Assembly: GCA_033439255.1 (NCBI GenBank)
Contig: CM065887.1
Span: forward strand, 1,922,001 to 1,986,000
From: Hericium rajendrae
Lineage: Eukaryota > Basidiomycota > Agaricomycetes > Russulales > Hericiaceae
Length of the DNA stretch: 64,000 nucleotides
Direction of reading: 5' to 3'
Below, in pieces: positions 10,701 through 21,023 of the stretch. Position numbers and translations under genes: made by a program. Numbering within the stretch: the first letter of the stretch is position 1; each line of letters begins with the position of its first letter. Below the pieces are notes generated by a model. The model saw nothing but the letters and a program-made list of their open reading frames with translations, searched no databases and was not told where the DNA came from.

Positions 10701-13287
10701 CGAAACAGATGCTCAGACTTGGGCGGGAGTTCGAAGAGGGGTTCCCCGTTCACGTCCTTGGAAAACATGGTACGCCGGACTACGTGGCCCTCGAAGTGCT
10801 CGCGTATGCGACTGATCCAACGGACCATTGTTTTGACCGTCTCCGTCGTATGATGGCGTTGGTGAGGACCAGACCGCGCCGCACCTTGCACAGCCTCACG
10901 TACCACCATAGAGTAGTGCTGGGGGTCAGCCTGACGATCCTTCCGGTCCTTGGCTCCGGCCTTTCTTATGTCGTTGGCCATCTCCTTGGCCTCTCCCTCC
11001 TCGTCCACAAACCATTGCATATGAAGAACACGCCCGATATTCCACAGGTCCTGCCCAGCCTTCAGACTGTGTGCGCCAGAGTTAAACCGAAGCAGCTCAC
11101 CATGGGCCGTGTCTGGACTGGTGTTGCTGTCATCGCGACCTTGACCTCGGACATACCGTACAGCGCGGAAGCAGCGGTAAATAGTTTTGCATATGTTCGG
11201 CAGTTGTGGGCCTCATCAACCACCGCCACGAGCCACCTCTGGTTGTATACGGTATATGGGCGTACCTTCTTCCCACTGCCGTACTGCTCCTTGGCGATCT
11301 TGACAGCATCTTTTGCCACGATCCGGTGGTAGAGTTTGTCAGAGTCGCCGGTCAACGCCTGTTGTCAAACTCACGTTGTCAATATGTGAATTCCGATGGA
11401 CGGACGTGTCTTACCGTCTGTACGGCAACTACCCAGCGACGTCCTACGCCATGATTGCTAGCTGCCCATACAGTCTGCCACCAATCCTGATGAGCCGACA
11501 GTGTCGTGCCGGTGTAAGGCAGGATGTCGAACGCGTTCGGAACCACATAGCGCAGACACTCCAACATGAACTGTGCCATCAACGTCGTTGGGATGGCGAA
11601 GATGCACGCCTGTTCCGGGATATTCCCGTCTTTGCCTTGCCATTGACGATTGGCTAACGTCTGACATGAGACACTCTGATTCGGGACATGAACAGACTGA
11701 TCGGCTTACCAAAATATCCCGCGAATCGACCGTTCTTCTTGTAGAAATCCCTATGAAAGGTCAACATTGATGCGAAGCCGACAGCCTGTAGCGTTTTGCC
11801 CAGGCCTACGTCGTCCATGTGCAACACTGCCTTGCCCTCGAAGGCGTTGTCGAGCATCTTTAAAATTCCTATAAGTTGATGCCAGTGCGGAGTGAGCAGC
11901 TCGCCGTTCTCCTCGATCCAGTCTTTATCTTCGCTGTCCGCTCTGTCCTCATCCTCCGAAATTTTTTTCGTCCACGGATGCCGGCAACCGCTAGGGTCGA
12001 TCTTCCGGTTAAAGTCAGGCAAATGCCGCTCGTCAGAGTTGTCGTGGTTGGGTACACCCAGAGCTTCCCAAGCTTGGGTGAGGGTGAAGTGGGCGAACGC
12101 CTCGCACCCCTCCTTCCAATCCGGCGTGTCGTATTCGTCTTCCTCCATCCAGGTACGCGGTGGTGTATCGTCTGAGTCGAGTTCCGAGAGCATGTCTTGG
12201 ATGGCGTGGGCAATCAACCGGACGTCAGTGGTCCGTGCCATGAACAGGAGCGCGCCCTTGAGGCCCTTGGGGAATTCTGCAGACAGATATGAATCGCGTC
12301 AATTGGCCAAACAACGACATCGGTACATACGCTTTACGGGGCCTGTTATCTCGCCGCCGATGGCGTCTAAAAAACCCTTGAGCATCTCATCGACCTCCTG
12401 CAACTTCTTCCTGGCCGATGGATCGCCGAAACTTTTCAGGTAGGTGCGGGTAGTCGTGATTTGCTTCTTCCAAATCTTCACCATAGTTAAGGTGACTTTC
12501 TCTCCCTGATTCTGAAGCTCTGTTTCGGGGTATAAATGTACCCAGTGAGCAAATCAGCTCATTATACATGACTCTCACTCACGTTCGAATACTTCATCTA
12601 ATTTTTTGTCATGTTTCAGCATAGCGGCCCAACGCCGCTTTGTGCTTTGTCGCTGTGTTCCCCACCAGTGGACAGCGAGCCCTTGAATGCATGCCCATGC
12701 CTCGGACAACAGAATTACCAAGGACCCATCGGAGACAGTGAAGGCATCATCGCCGAAAAATTTCGCTGCGATATTCTCCCGCCAGTCGCCGGTGATGCGC
12801 TCGAGCGGCGGAAGCTGACCTCGTATGAGTTTGCGGCATTCAGACATGTGAGATGACTTACCTCGCCTGCGTATGCTTCAGTTGCGGCCCTCAGGTAAGG
12901 GTCCATCATTGTGCCTTTAATCACCTCGTGCCAGGTCATCCAGATCTTTTTCTTCTTACACAGGGCCTTCACCCAGTTGTTCCACGTCATCCTTCCGTTG
13001 CTGTTCTGATCGACAATGCTGTTCCGCGAGAACTCTGCTGGTTCCTTGGCCATCCAGAGCGCCTTGACGTAGGCCCGGATGGAACTGATGTCGGCACTTG
13101 CCAGCCCCTCTGGTGGATTATCTTCGGCTTCTGCTGACCATGGGACGACGAGGACACCTGTCAGCTCTTGCCATGCTGGCCAGATCCACGGTGCGTCCCG
13201 CACGATGACGGGCTGTCTTGTTGTTTTGGGTTGTTTGGTTGGGGCACCGAGAAGTGCGATGACGGTTGGGTAGCTCAGGGATGGCAT
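7768..13287 (-). CDS. SNF2-family helicase-like ATPase with long charged tail
   Basis: This large multi-intron gene encodes a nuclear SNF2-type DNA translocase, a class that remodels chromatin or acts in repair. The chosen start is ATG at 13287 (MPSLSYPTVIALLG). After an N-terminal region of unknown function comes motif I, DDVGLGKTLQA (near 11800), then motif II VVDEAHNCRTYAKL (near 11210), MTATPVQTRP (near 11090), and the C-terminal helicase lobe with VGTVGLNMAFAN (near 9900) and motif VI QQLVGRIWRQGQ (near 9750). The tail (9540-7768) is rich in lysine, proline and serine, with an acidic run near 8640-8700. Most introns are about 50-65 bp; one near 10430-10620 is about 200 bp. All junctions I checked keep frame. 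Similar genes are multi-copy in Agaricomycetes, so the exact role is unclear. Confidence 0.85.
8636..8692 (-). repeat. Poly-glutamate-coding tract
   Basis: On the minus strand GAG/GAA codons give a run of about 20 acidic residues inside the helicase tail. It is a coding microsatellite and is likely to vary in length between strains. Confidence 0.85.
10427..10634 (-). repeat. Enlarged helicase intron carrying a TAACCGTC palindrome
   Basis: The intron runs from GTGAGTTGTCAGC to a TAG acceptor just before GAGTTCTACCTCGC. It is about four times longer than its neighbours and holds GTAACCGTCGTGGACGGTTA. The same motif flanks the gene on both sides, which suggests a small mobile repeat landed in the intron. 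Confidence 0.55.
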
Positions 13288-13539
13288 TCTTCGTACTGTG
13301 AGTGGGGTGTTAGTCAGTAAAGATTGACTGAGGCGACTCACTTCTGACCTTTGCATTTATAACATTGCCAGGCGCTCAGGAACCATCTTGCAACGGCCAT
13401 CACGATAATCAGTTGCATGCTGCAAGAGAAGCCCTGCGCTCACCGCGTGCTGATCCGCACGGCCTTCATTTCGCGCACTGTAATTATGTTATTATGTTAT
13501 TATGTAACGAGAATGTCAAGGTCAGAGACGGCCATCTCA

Positions 13540-13780
13540 CCCTCGTCCAGTCTATCCAGGCACCTGTAGCCATCCTCCACGAAGGACCATCCCGGATGGT
13601 TACTGGTGGTCGACAGGGACTGGCATTGGACTGTCCATGGCGTGTGAGCATTTGCCTCAACCATGAGGAGGCTCTGCGGATAACCGTCCTCGACGGTTAC
13701 TGCCGTACGACTCTTCCATCTTTTAATGAGGGCCGCATGCGAGGGCTCTGTAGCTAGCCGTCCCAGACGGTTACTCCTGT
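13540..13780. repeat. Cluster of TAACCGTC/GACGGTTA palindromes upstream of the helicase gene
   Basis: Related units occur at about 13555-13605 (CATCCCGGATGGTTACTG), 13680-13710 (TAACCGTCCTCGACGGTTAC) and 13750-13775 (AGCCGTCCCAGACGGTTACT). Spacing is 75-120 bp. They may be decayed copies of one small inverted repeat. The rest of 13290-14286 shows no gene. Confidence 0.5.
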
Positions 13781-14286
13781 ATGACTGTTCATGCATCATC
13801 AGCTCACCATCCTAGCTCCCCTTATTTCTACTAATATACTCAGGCATGCAGTCAGTAACTTAACTGAGTTAGGCCCCAGGCCACCCTGTTGCTTTCGGAC
13901 ACAAACTTACATAGCCAATCACCGGGTTCCAGGCAATGTTGGTCGAGAACGAAGTAGCTAGGATTAGATCAGCTGGTAGACAAACTGAAGCAAATCTACA
14001 ATACAAACGAGAACTGTGACGTGACAAACAGCGTCATAAACACAGTCTTTGACTTTCCGCCCTAAGCCTAATTACCTCAAAAGGAAATTTTCGGTTCCTC
14101 CGTCCGGCGCGACCGCTTACCGGTCATTCTGGCTCAAAGTTCCGGACATGGATACCTTAGAATAGAATAGCACGGCCCTCCGGGCACCACCTGGTCCCGT
14201 CGTTCCAGAAGGAAACCAAATATAGAGTACATCGCATTATTTCAGACAAAGTAAACAGTAGGACATCGTAAGGCAACAAAAAAAAA

Positions 14287-15938
14287 TTAGAGAACAACGG
14301 GCAGATTGTCAGCACGGCGGCGAAGACTGTCGCAAGATCGGTGACCATAGCCCGAGTACAGTAGGACGATGTGTTTTAAGTCGAAAGATGCGGGACCCCA
14401 GATGGCGCGCCCGCCGTTCCGATATCTGATCGCCTCGACCTCGAGCAAAACGATATCGTTGGGCTTGATGGTCTCGCACCATCGTTGCATGTCGGCCTTG
14501 GCCGTAAGCGCCGATCTCCCGTCCCAGAAATTGTTGAACAGCTGGCGCTAATTCGAGAAGATAAGAAATACAGTTGCGGACAGTCAAAGACATCCAGTTT
14601 TGAGATTTGATTTTCTATCCTCCGAAACCCATTGGAATCGAAAGCTTTTGATGAGAAGGGGATGCCCACAAAGTTTGAACCAAATCTGACGAGCCGTTCG
14701 CCCAAAAACCGGCATTTAGTGTTCCGACACCTCCCAAAATTTGGCCGGCGCCTAAAACAAATCGCTAAAAATATACAAAAAATCCCAAAATGCTCCATTT
14801 GTTGAGCAGATTATGATTCCGTTACTCAAATTTCGCCTGAGGCTCTCACAAAAGAGGAATGAGGCCGGACGCTTACCGGCGCTTCACCAGCGCTCCTCCC
14901 GTGATCTTAAGCGCCTGCGCCCGGCTGCCACGGCGCGCTCTAAAGTTGCTCACTGTTGAAAACGGCCGAAAATCAAGGAATGGCGAGGAACAGCAATGGG
15001 CATGAGTCTCATTACTCAAAGGTGCTTAGATTGGTGGTGAAGTTGCCACCCAAACGTCCGAAAGGGGTACACAATGTCGGTCATCCGGCGAAAAAATTTG
15101 GCCGGGCCATTTTTCTCGTGGGAAAGTCCCGACGAGGTCGTTTTTCGACGTTTTCGACCTCCCTGAGTCCGGTTCTGAGCTCAGTTTGGCCAAATAAATT
15201 CGCGTTTCGGCGCTACACAAACTGGATGCCTTTGACTGTCCGCAACTGTAGATGCACAACAAGACAGAATATGACATACCTCATAGCCACTGTCTCCGAT
15301 AGCCTGAAGATGCTGGTGGTGCCAGGCTCCGATCAAAGATGAGCCTTGGCAAGAGTGTACTAATGACAGAACAATGAAGAAATGGAAATGACAGAGAACT
15401 ACAAAACGACGACAGACCTGGGTGTGAACCACTGTTCCCAAGCAGTGCGCGTGCTTCGGCGACACTGTCTTTCCCGAACAATGCCAAGGATAAGCAGATG
15501 GTAGGCAAATCCTCATCATCTGGATCGTGCAAGTTGACATTCTTCAAGACACCCGGCAACCAAAACGTAACTGGTTGGGAGATGTCTGGATGATAGAGAC
15601 GCTGAGGCCCTCGGGGCAGGCGGACGCCAGAATCGTTGGTCGACATATCCCATAAAAGGACATTGGGAACGCTGCATATACTGAATATTCTGCGCTCCTT
15701 GTCGCCATGGGTCATCATCTCACGCATGCATCTAAATGTAATCAGGTGAATGAGAGATTAAAATAATGTGTGAGATGTACCTGGCGAGTACCTCGGTATT
15801 GAGCTCATTCTCATCGTGGATGTGGCCGATGTCATCGGAGACGAGGTCACCAGAGACGACCACGTCAGCAAGTCCATTAGGTGTGCTTCCAGCCACCGCA
15901 GAGGAGGGATGGTCTGTCGTGGGAGTGATCTCAACCAT
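14287..15938 (-). CDS. Conserved hypothetical protein (unknown function)
   Basis: The start is ATG at 15938 (MVEITPTTDHPSSAVAG). Exons continue with CMREMMTHGDKERRIFSICS, then FWLPGVLKNVNLHDPDDEDL, then SSLIGAWHHQHLQAIGDSGY, and a last exon RQLFNNFWDGRSALTAKADM through VEAIRYRNGGRAIWGPASFD to a stop at 14289-14287. Introns use GT-AG and frames join at each step. The last intron would be about 50 bp but has been lengthened by a 678-bp TA-flanked MITE. The C-terminal segment (KPNDIVLLEVEAIRY, WGPASFDLKHIVLLY) resembles unnamed agaricomycete proteins. No enzyme motif is seen. The gene appears functional if the enlarged intron is still spliced. Confidence 0.65.
14571..15248. mobile_element. Tc1/mariner-like MITE in an intron
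   Basis: The ends are inverted repeats of at least 30 bp starting CAGTTGCGGACAGTCAAAG, with one or two mismatches between the two ends. TA dinucleotides flank it at 14569-14570 and 15249-15250, the target duplication of the Tc1/mariner group. It is 678 bp, has no transposase frame, and contains CCAAATTTT and GGCCGG words near both sides. It sits inside the last intron of the gene at 14287-15938. Confidence 0.85.
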
Positions 15939-16374
15939 TGTAGAAGGGGGTGGACGCAGGACCCCTGATAACTCACCAAGAGGTCTGATCCTCATTCCCC
16001 AAAAATTTGCCACTTCGGGCCTCAAGGTCTGATCCCTTTCCCCAAATTCTCGACACTTGGATCACCCAGGATACATCCCCATAAGCCCCGAAAATGGCCG
16101 ATGTGCTCTGATGTCTCATCCTCGACCCCCAATTTTGATGGCGGGGGCCGGCAATTGATCTTAGGTTGAGGCACCATTAGGATTTTAGATTAAGCATGCT
16201 TTTAATCTAGATATATAACGGCTCTCGATCTCTTTGTAACTCCGTGAGCTGCTAGCTTAAGGCTATCGTCGCCGATGTGATCTCCAAGGACACAGGCACT
16301 GTGAGCCGAAGAATGCAATTCAGTTGGTTTTTTTCTTCGCCACCCACTACCTCTTTGCCGCTAGCTAGCACCAT
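15939..16374. other. Divergent intergenic region
   Basis: This lies between the unknown gene (minus) and the Ulp1-like gene (plus), so it must hold both promoters. A degenerate tandem repeat of about 45 bp with AGGTCTGATCC and TTCCCCAAA lies at 15981-16075. No TATA box is certain. Confidence 0.4.
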
Positions 16375-18079
16375 ATGACGATGGCTGACATCGATACTGT
16401 ACTGGAGAATATCCAGCCGCCAGACTCTCTTCTCATGCAACTGAAACCAAACCCCACCATCAATGTTTCAGAGTTCCTGGACTGGTATCTACCAGTGCAG
16501 CCTGGAAGTCGAAAATGAAACCTCCTGGTGCCAGATTGGTACTCGAAGACTCACCCTACTATCCATCTGGTGACAGCCCATGACCTTGTCCTTCCATCCT
16601 CAAAGCTATGCGAGAACCTGGATGGTGATCTTCGAAAAGCAGTTCTCGCCGGGCATCAATCAGTACAACATCCAGTGACGAGCAGTGTATACTTACCTTT
16701 ATGGATAACACGTGCCTGGAAATGGGCCAATGTTCTCATCTCTAAGCAGGAATTCTGGAAGGTGAAGCTGAATTGGGTAGATCACCAGGCAGAAGAGCAA
16801 GGGTGGACTGCCGAGTTCACGGCACACGTCAAAGACGCAATCCTTCGATCTCCATGGCATTCCGGACTCGAAAACATCGAGCGCGGTGCTGTAACCACGA
16901 TGACTTTAGTGCGGAATCTACTGTCAAAGGCTTGGATCAATGACGAGGCTGTGGACAGTATTTTACAGGTCATACGCACCGAGTTTGCCGGCGAGGACAT
17001 AGACCGGACGGCGCAAGTCATGATTGCGAGTACTGCATTGGCCGACGACATTATGAAAGCCGAGTCTGGCTGGGCTTACAGATCGTGGAGAGAGGCGCTG
17101 GCTGCCGACGATGTCACGCAGCTGCTGATGCCATTCAACGTGAAGAATATGCATTGGATAGCGCTGGAAGTCGACGCACCTAACTTTGTTATCAATATTG
17201 GTGACTCAGCACCTTGCGTCACCGAGCCATACCTGCGCGATATTACCGAGAGGATGATCAGATGGCTGGAGACTTCCATAACTGGCCGGTCATGGAAGGT
17301 CAATGCGAATGGGTTACCGACCCGCCTTCAGCTTGATTCACGCTTGTGCAGGATTGCGACTGTGAATGCTATCCATCGACGTCTTATGCCATCCATGAAA
17401 CCCTGGGATCCACAGAAGCCCGCTAAAATGCATGGCTTTTACTATGTGCGTTGTATCGAGGTGGGAAAGAAAGTGAGTACTCTCTTCAGCTCGCAAATAT
17501 ATAGGGTGCTTACCGATGGTTTAGAGCAACGGCAGTCAGACCACTGATCCTCTTGTCCTAGAGAGCCTGCTTGAGCACCTTTCAGAGAAAGAAGAGACTG
17601 GACAGGCTGAGGAACGAGACTGCATGTACCAGATGGACTCAAAGACTGACATTGGGAAAATAGGCTTGAGCCTCGAGGATTGCCGTGATGCCGCAGCTAG
17701 GCAAGCATGGCGAAAATGGATGTCACATAGCAAAGTCAGCTGCATCAGAGAACAAGGACATACGAAGCCTACTTGTGCAATACTCCCTGCGAAACCTCAG
17801 AAAGGTCAACAAACGAGCACAAAAGACGATGTGGAAGTGCGAGAGATGAAAGTGGCCAGACTTTACGGCTTCCAGAACCGTCCACCCATTCCCATGGCGT
17901 GGACGGTCCCAATCGTCCCAATCATCCACTTTGTCCCACGGCTTGGACACTCGGTTGTCTCGACCACTGTCCCACCAACATCCCATTGTTCCAACACTAT
18001 CGTCCACGTTCTGGCTCTTATTTGTCACATCCGGAGCCCGTCATGCAAAATGCCCCGTAACGTATGCCAGAATGGCTAG
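16375..18079 (+). pseudogene. Ulp1-like cysteine protease (C48 family), with in-frame stop
   Basis: The protein starts MTMADIDTVLENIQPPDSLL at 16375. The C48 fold appears as NLLSKAWINDEAVDSIL, then NVKNMHWIALEVD (catalytic His in HWxxL/x), FVINIGDSAP (acidic residue) and LQLDSRLCRIATVNAI, where Gln and Cys of the oxyanion/nucleophile segment are present; the usual Gly after Cys is Arg here. Such proteases cut SUMO or related tags. After an intron at about 17473-17523 a hydrophilic tail follows, perhaps ending at 18079. A TGA at 16516-16518 interrupts the first exon between GSRK and NLLVPDWYSK, so the gene is probably inactive unless translation starts downstream. Ulp1-like genes are frequent neighbours or passengers of fungal DNA transposons. 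Confidence 0.65.
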
Positions 18080-18701
18080 GCCACACAGTTGGTGCAGCGG
18101 TCCTGCTACCTTGCTCGGCCTTACTACGTAGTCCTACGCACATCGGTTTGAGTAACTACCCATCCTCACATGTTAATCAGGAGGCAGTCTACTACTGCAT
18201 CATGTTGCACTACTAGTACATAGGCAGCGAGAATACATACTGAATTTATTGACTTACCCCAGCACTGCACGTGATATTGTTGGTCTGACATGTGCATCCG
18301 TCGTGTCCGCCAGCCTCGCATGCTGTCTTTCTCCTCCTGCCACCTTTCTCCTTCCGCCGACCACCTCTACCTCTATCACCTCTGCCCACTCCTGCTTCCT
18401 CTCCTCTAGGGCTCGCGTCTCCTTGTTCTGAGGTCAGACGGTCACGCATAAATGAATGACACCGTTGTAAGTTGCCTTAAAGAAAGTTCCCTTAGAGAGT
18501 ACAGAGTACACTCTGAACGGGTTCCCCTAGGCGTTGCGCGTACGCACCAGGACATCTTCTGCATGTCACGATGACAGTTCCGCAGCCCAAGGTGCTCATT
18601 GGAAGTGCGCATATGCATCGTGTACAGTCAGCTGCATCAGTGTAAAATGTTCCCAGCAAATGTGTCCCAGGCACTGTTGTGAAGTTGACACGGACTGCTG
18701 C
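18080..18701. other. Intergenic, no supported gene
   Basis: CT-rich sequence at 18300-18420 gives low-complexity Arg/Gly frames on the minus strand. It may contain the promoter of the interrupted gene that begins at 18702. Confidence 0.4.
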
Positions 18702-20573
18702 ATGCACGCCAAACCTGCCGCCGCTGCCAGCCGCTGGCCTTCAGCTCAAGTGGGAGACCATCCCACCTTGCCTGCATCGGGAATGCTTCCCCAGCCCAGC
18801 GGCAGCCCACAGCCTGTGCAACATGGTTCACCTCCTCTTCACCCTACGCTGACTCCATCGGGAGCCATTACCTCGACACCTGTGCCCTCGGCCCCTGCGA
18901 GTCAAGTGGGGGTCCATCCTACCTCGCCTGCATCGGGAATGCCTCCCTGGCCCAGCGGCAGCCCACAGCCTATGCAACACTCTATGCCGACTCTATCGGG
19001 AGCCATTACCTCAATGCCTGTGCCCTCGGCCCCTGCGAGTCAAGCAGGGGTCCATCCTGCCTCGCCTGCATCAGGAATGCCTCCCCAGCCCAGTGGCAGC
19101 TCACAGCCTATGCAACACCCTACGCCTCCTCTACACCCTACACCGACTCCCTCGGGAGCCACTACGTCAACACCTGTGCGTCTGGTCCCAGCAGTCCAAG
19201 CGACAATCGCTCCCATCTCTGTGCAAGGTGCACAGCTGCCAAGCATCATCACGCTGCAATCGTCGCCAATGGTTTCGTCCACATTTCCGTTTGTCTCACC
19301 GGCAGCGGGTTTCATCAATGCTGGCCCACAGGACTATGCACCAACATCCACACCTCCCCAGCCACTTAATGGCCAACCATCACAGCCTAGTAGCACCCTC
19401 AGCCCGTACATGATGCCGCAGTCTCATTCGGTCATAGGGACTCAGCTGTCACTGCCTCCAGTGCCAGAGAATAGCCTCTTCACTCCCAGTGCTGTCGTCG
19501 GGGCATACATGTCTTCACCAGGTGCCCCCGCTGAAGAAGCAGACCGGGGCTCCATGAGGTCCATGGACAGGGCATTCTCGCACTACCCCAATCGTCCTGC
19601 TGTTGCTGCTGCCTCGTCAATGCTCAATAGCACTGTTCCATCAAACCCAACCACATCCTTGACTGGAGCAGCCTCGTCCCTGCCTACCGGTGCCACCACC
19701 GCACATTCTACTGAGGGAGTGACTCTGGAAAACAATCTGATGCAGCCCAAGAAGTCCATGAGGAAGGGCAGGAAGCGTTCTCCGAAGACCAAGAATCACC
19801 GCCTGTCTCAGGCCCAGGATGATGCCATCCCCGGTGAAGAGGTAGTTGCCAAGTCCCAGATGGCACCTTGTATGACGGAATACAAGAAGAAGCTACGACT
19901 GGAGCAAGAGGAACGGTGCAGAAAGGAGAATGAAGAAGCCTGGCTGCGGGTCAGAGTGAATCAGGAGATCAAAGTTTGGGTGTGGACCAAGGTGAGTGAC
20001 TACTCACCCATCATGCACATCATCTGTTCTCATTGGTCCCCTGTCCCCAGGATGACGTTGAGCTGGCTGTCCAGCAGCATTCCGACTACGTCTCCCCGTA
20101 CTTCGTGCTGACCACAGCAATACAGAATGCTGCAGATCTCGCTGGGGCCCCGATCATGCGGTACACTTCCTTGAGTCAGCGCTGGGAGATCTTGGGCGAT
20201 GCAGAGCCCATCATCGAAGTCCTGGATCACACGAAGACCTTCTACCTCAAACGTGCAGATGTAGATGTGCAAAAACTGAATGGATGGGGACAGAAGCTCG
20301 AAGAGGACCTCATGGGCTGGTCAGAATCTCTGCACCTGCGAAGAAACCTACCGGGAGAACGACAGCAGGTACGGGCACCTGGAAACCATCATGGCGTGGC
20401 ACACAGTCCAACTGAGTCCCTGTCATGCGAAAGATCGTGCTGACGGGACAAGACGCAGATCGAACCTCCTGGTGTCATGCATTATGAGCCACCGCCACCC
20501 CAGCACCAGCACGAGCACCACGGCCAATTCGCATCTGGCAGTGGGGTTAGCTATGCTCCAAACCGCGGCCAAC
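18702..20573 (+). pseudogene. Repeat-containing hypothetical gene, 5' fragment (split by E1)
   Basis: The start ATG at 18702 gives MHAKPAAAASRWPSAQ followed by three tandem units of about 46-50 residues built on SQVGVHPTSPASGMPP, QPMQH and TPSGAITST. A basic segment KKSMRKGRKRSPKTKNH and a charged helix YKKKLRLEQEERCRKENEEA follow. An intron at 19992-20050 joins WVWTK to DDVELAVQQHSDYVSPYF. A one-base shift near 20320 separates LMGWSESL from CEETYRENDSRYGHLETIM, so the gene is probably decayed. It stops at the E1 insertion site, with target copy AC at 20572-20573, and continues at 25467. I recognise no known domain. Confidence 0.6.
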
Positions 20574-21023
20574 CATCTGAGAAAAAGGATTTTTATATAG
20601 CAGCAAGTCCTGTTACAGGCCCTATCAGTGAGCTATAAAGGCTATGAAGTTGAACTACTCAGCTATATGGAGCTATGGGACCTATGATAGCCTTCATAGC
20701 ATGAAGTGTTAAATACATAGGGTGCCATAGCCTCTATAGCTAGGTGTGTCATATACATAGGACTATGATACTTACCAAGGGACACTATGACTGTTATGAC
20801 TACTATATTCATTATTGTCAGCTAGCTTGGCACTCAAGACATAGAAGCCAATTTTTTTCTTATATTCAAAATACACTACCAGATATAAGAGTACTACAGC
20901 TAATTATCTAGTAGATGACAAGTCTGGGACCAGGACAGCAGCAGACAGCTGTCACATATGATCAGGGGCAATGCGCACAGGAGTATGGCCGTGCACGGGT
21001 AAGCGAGAACCTGCGCGAGCAGG

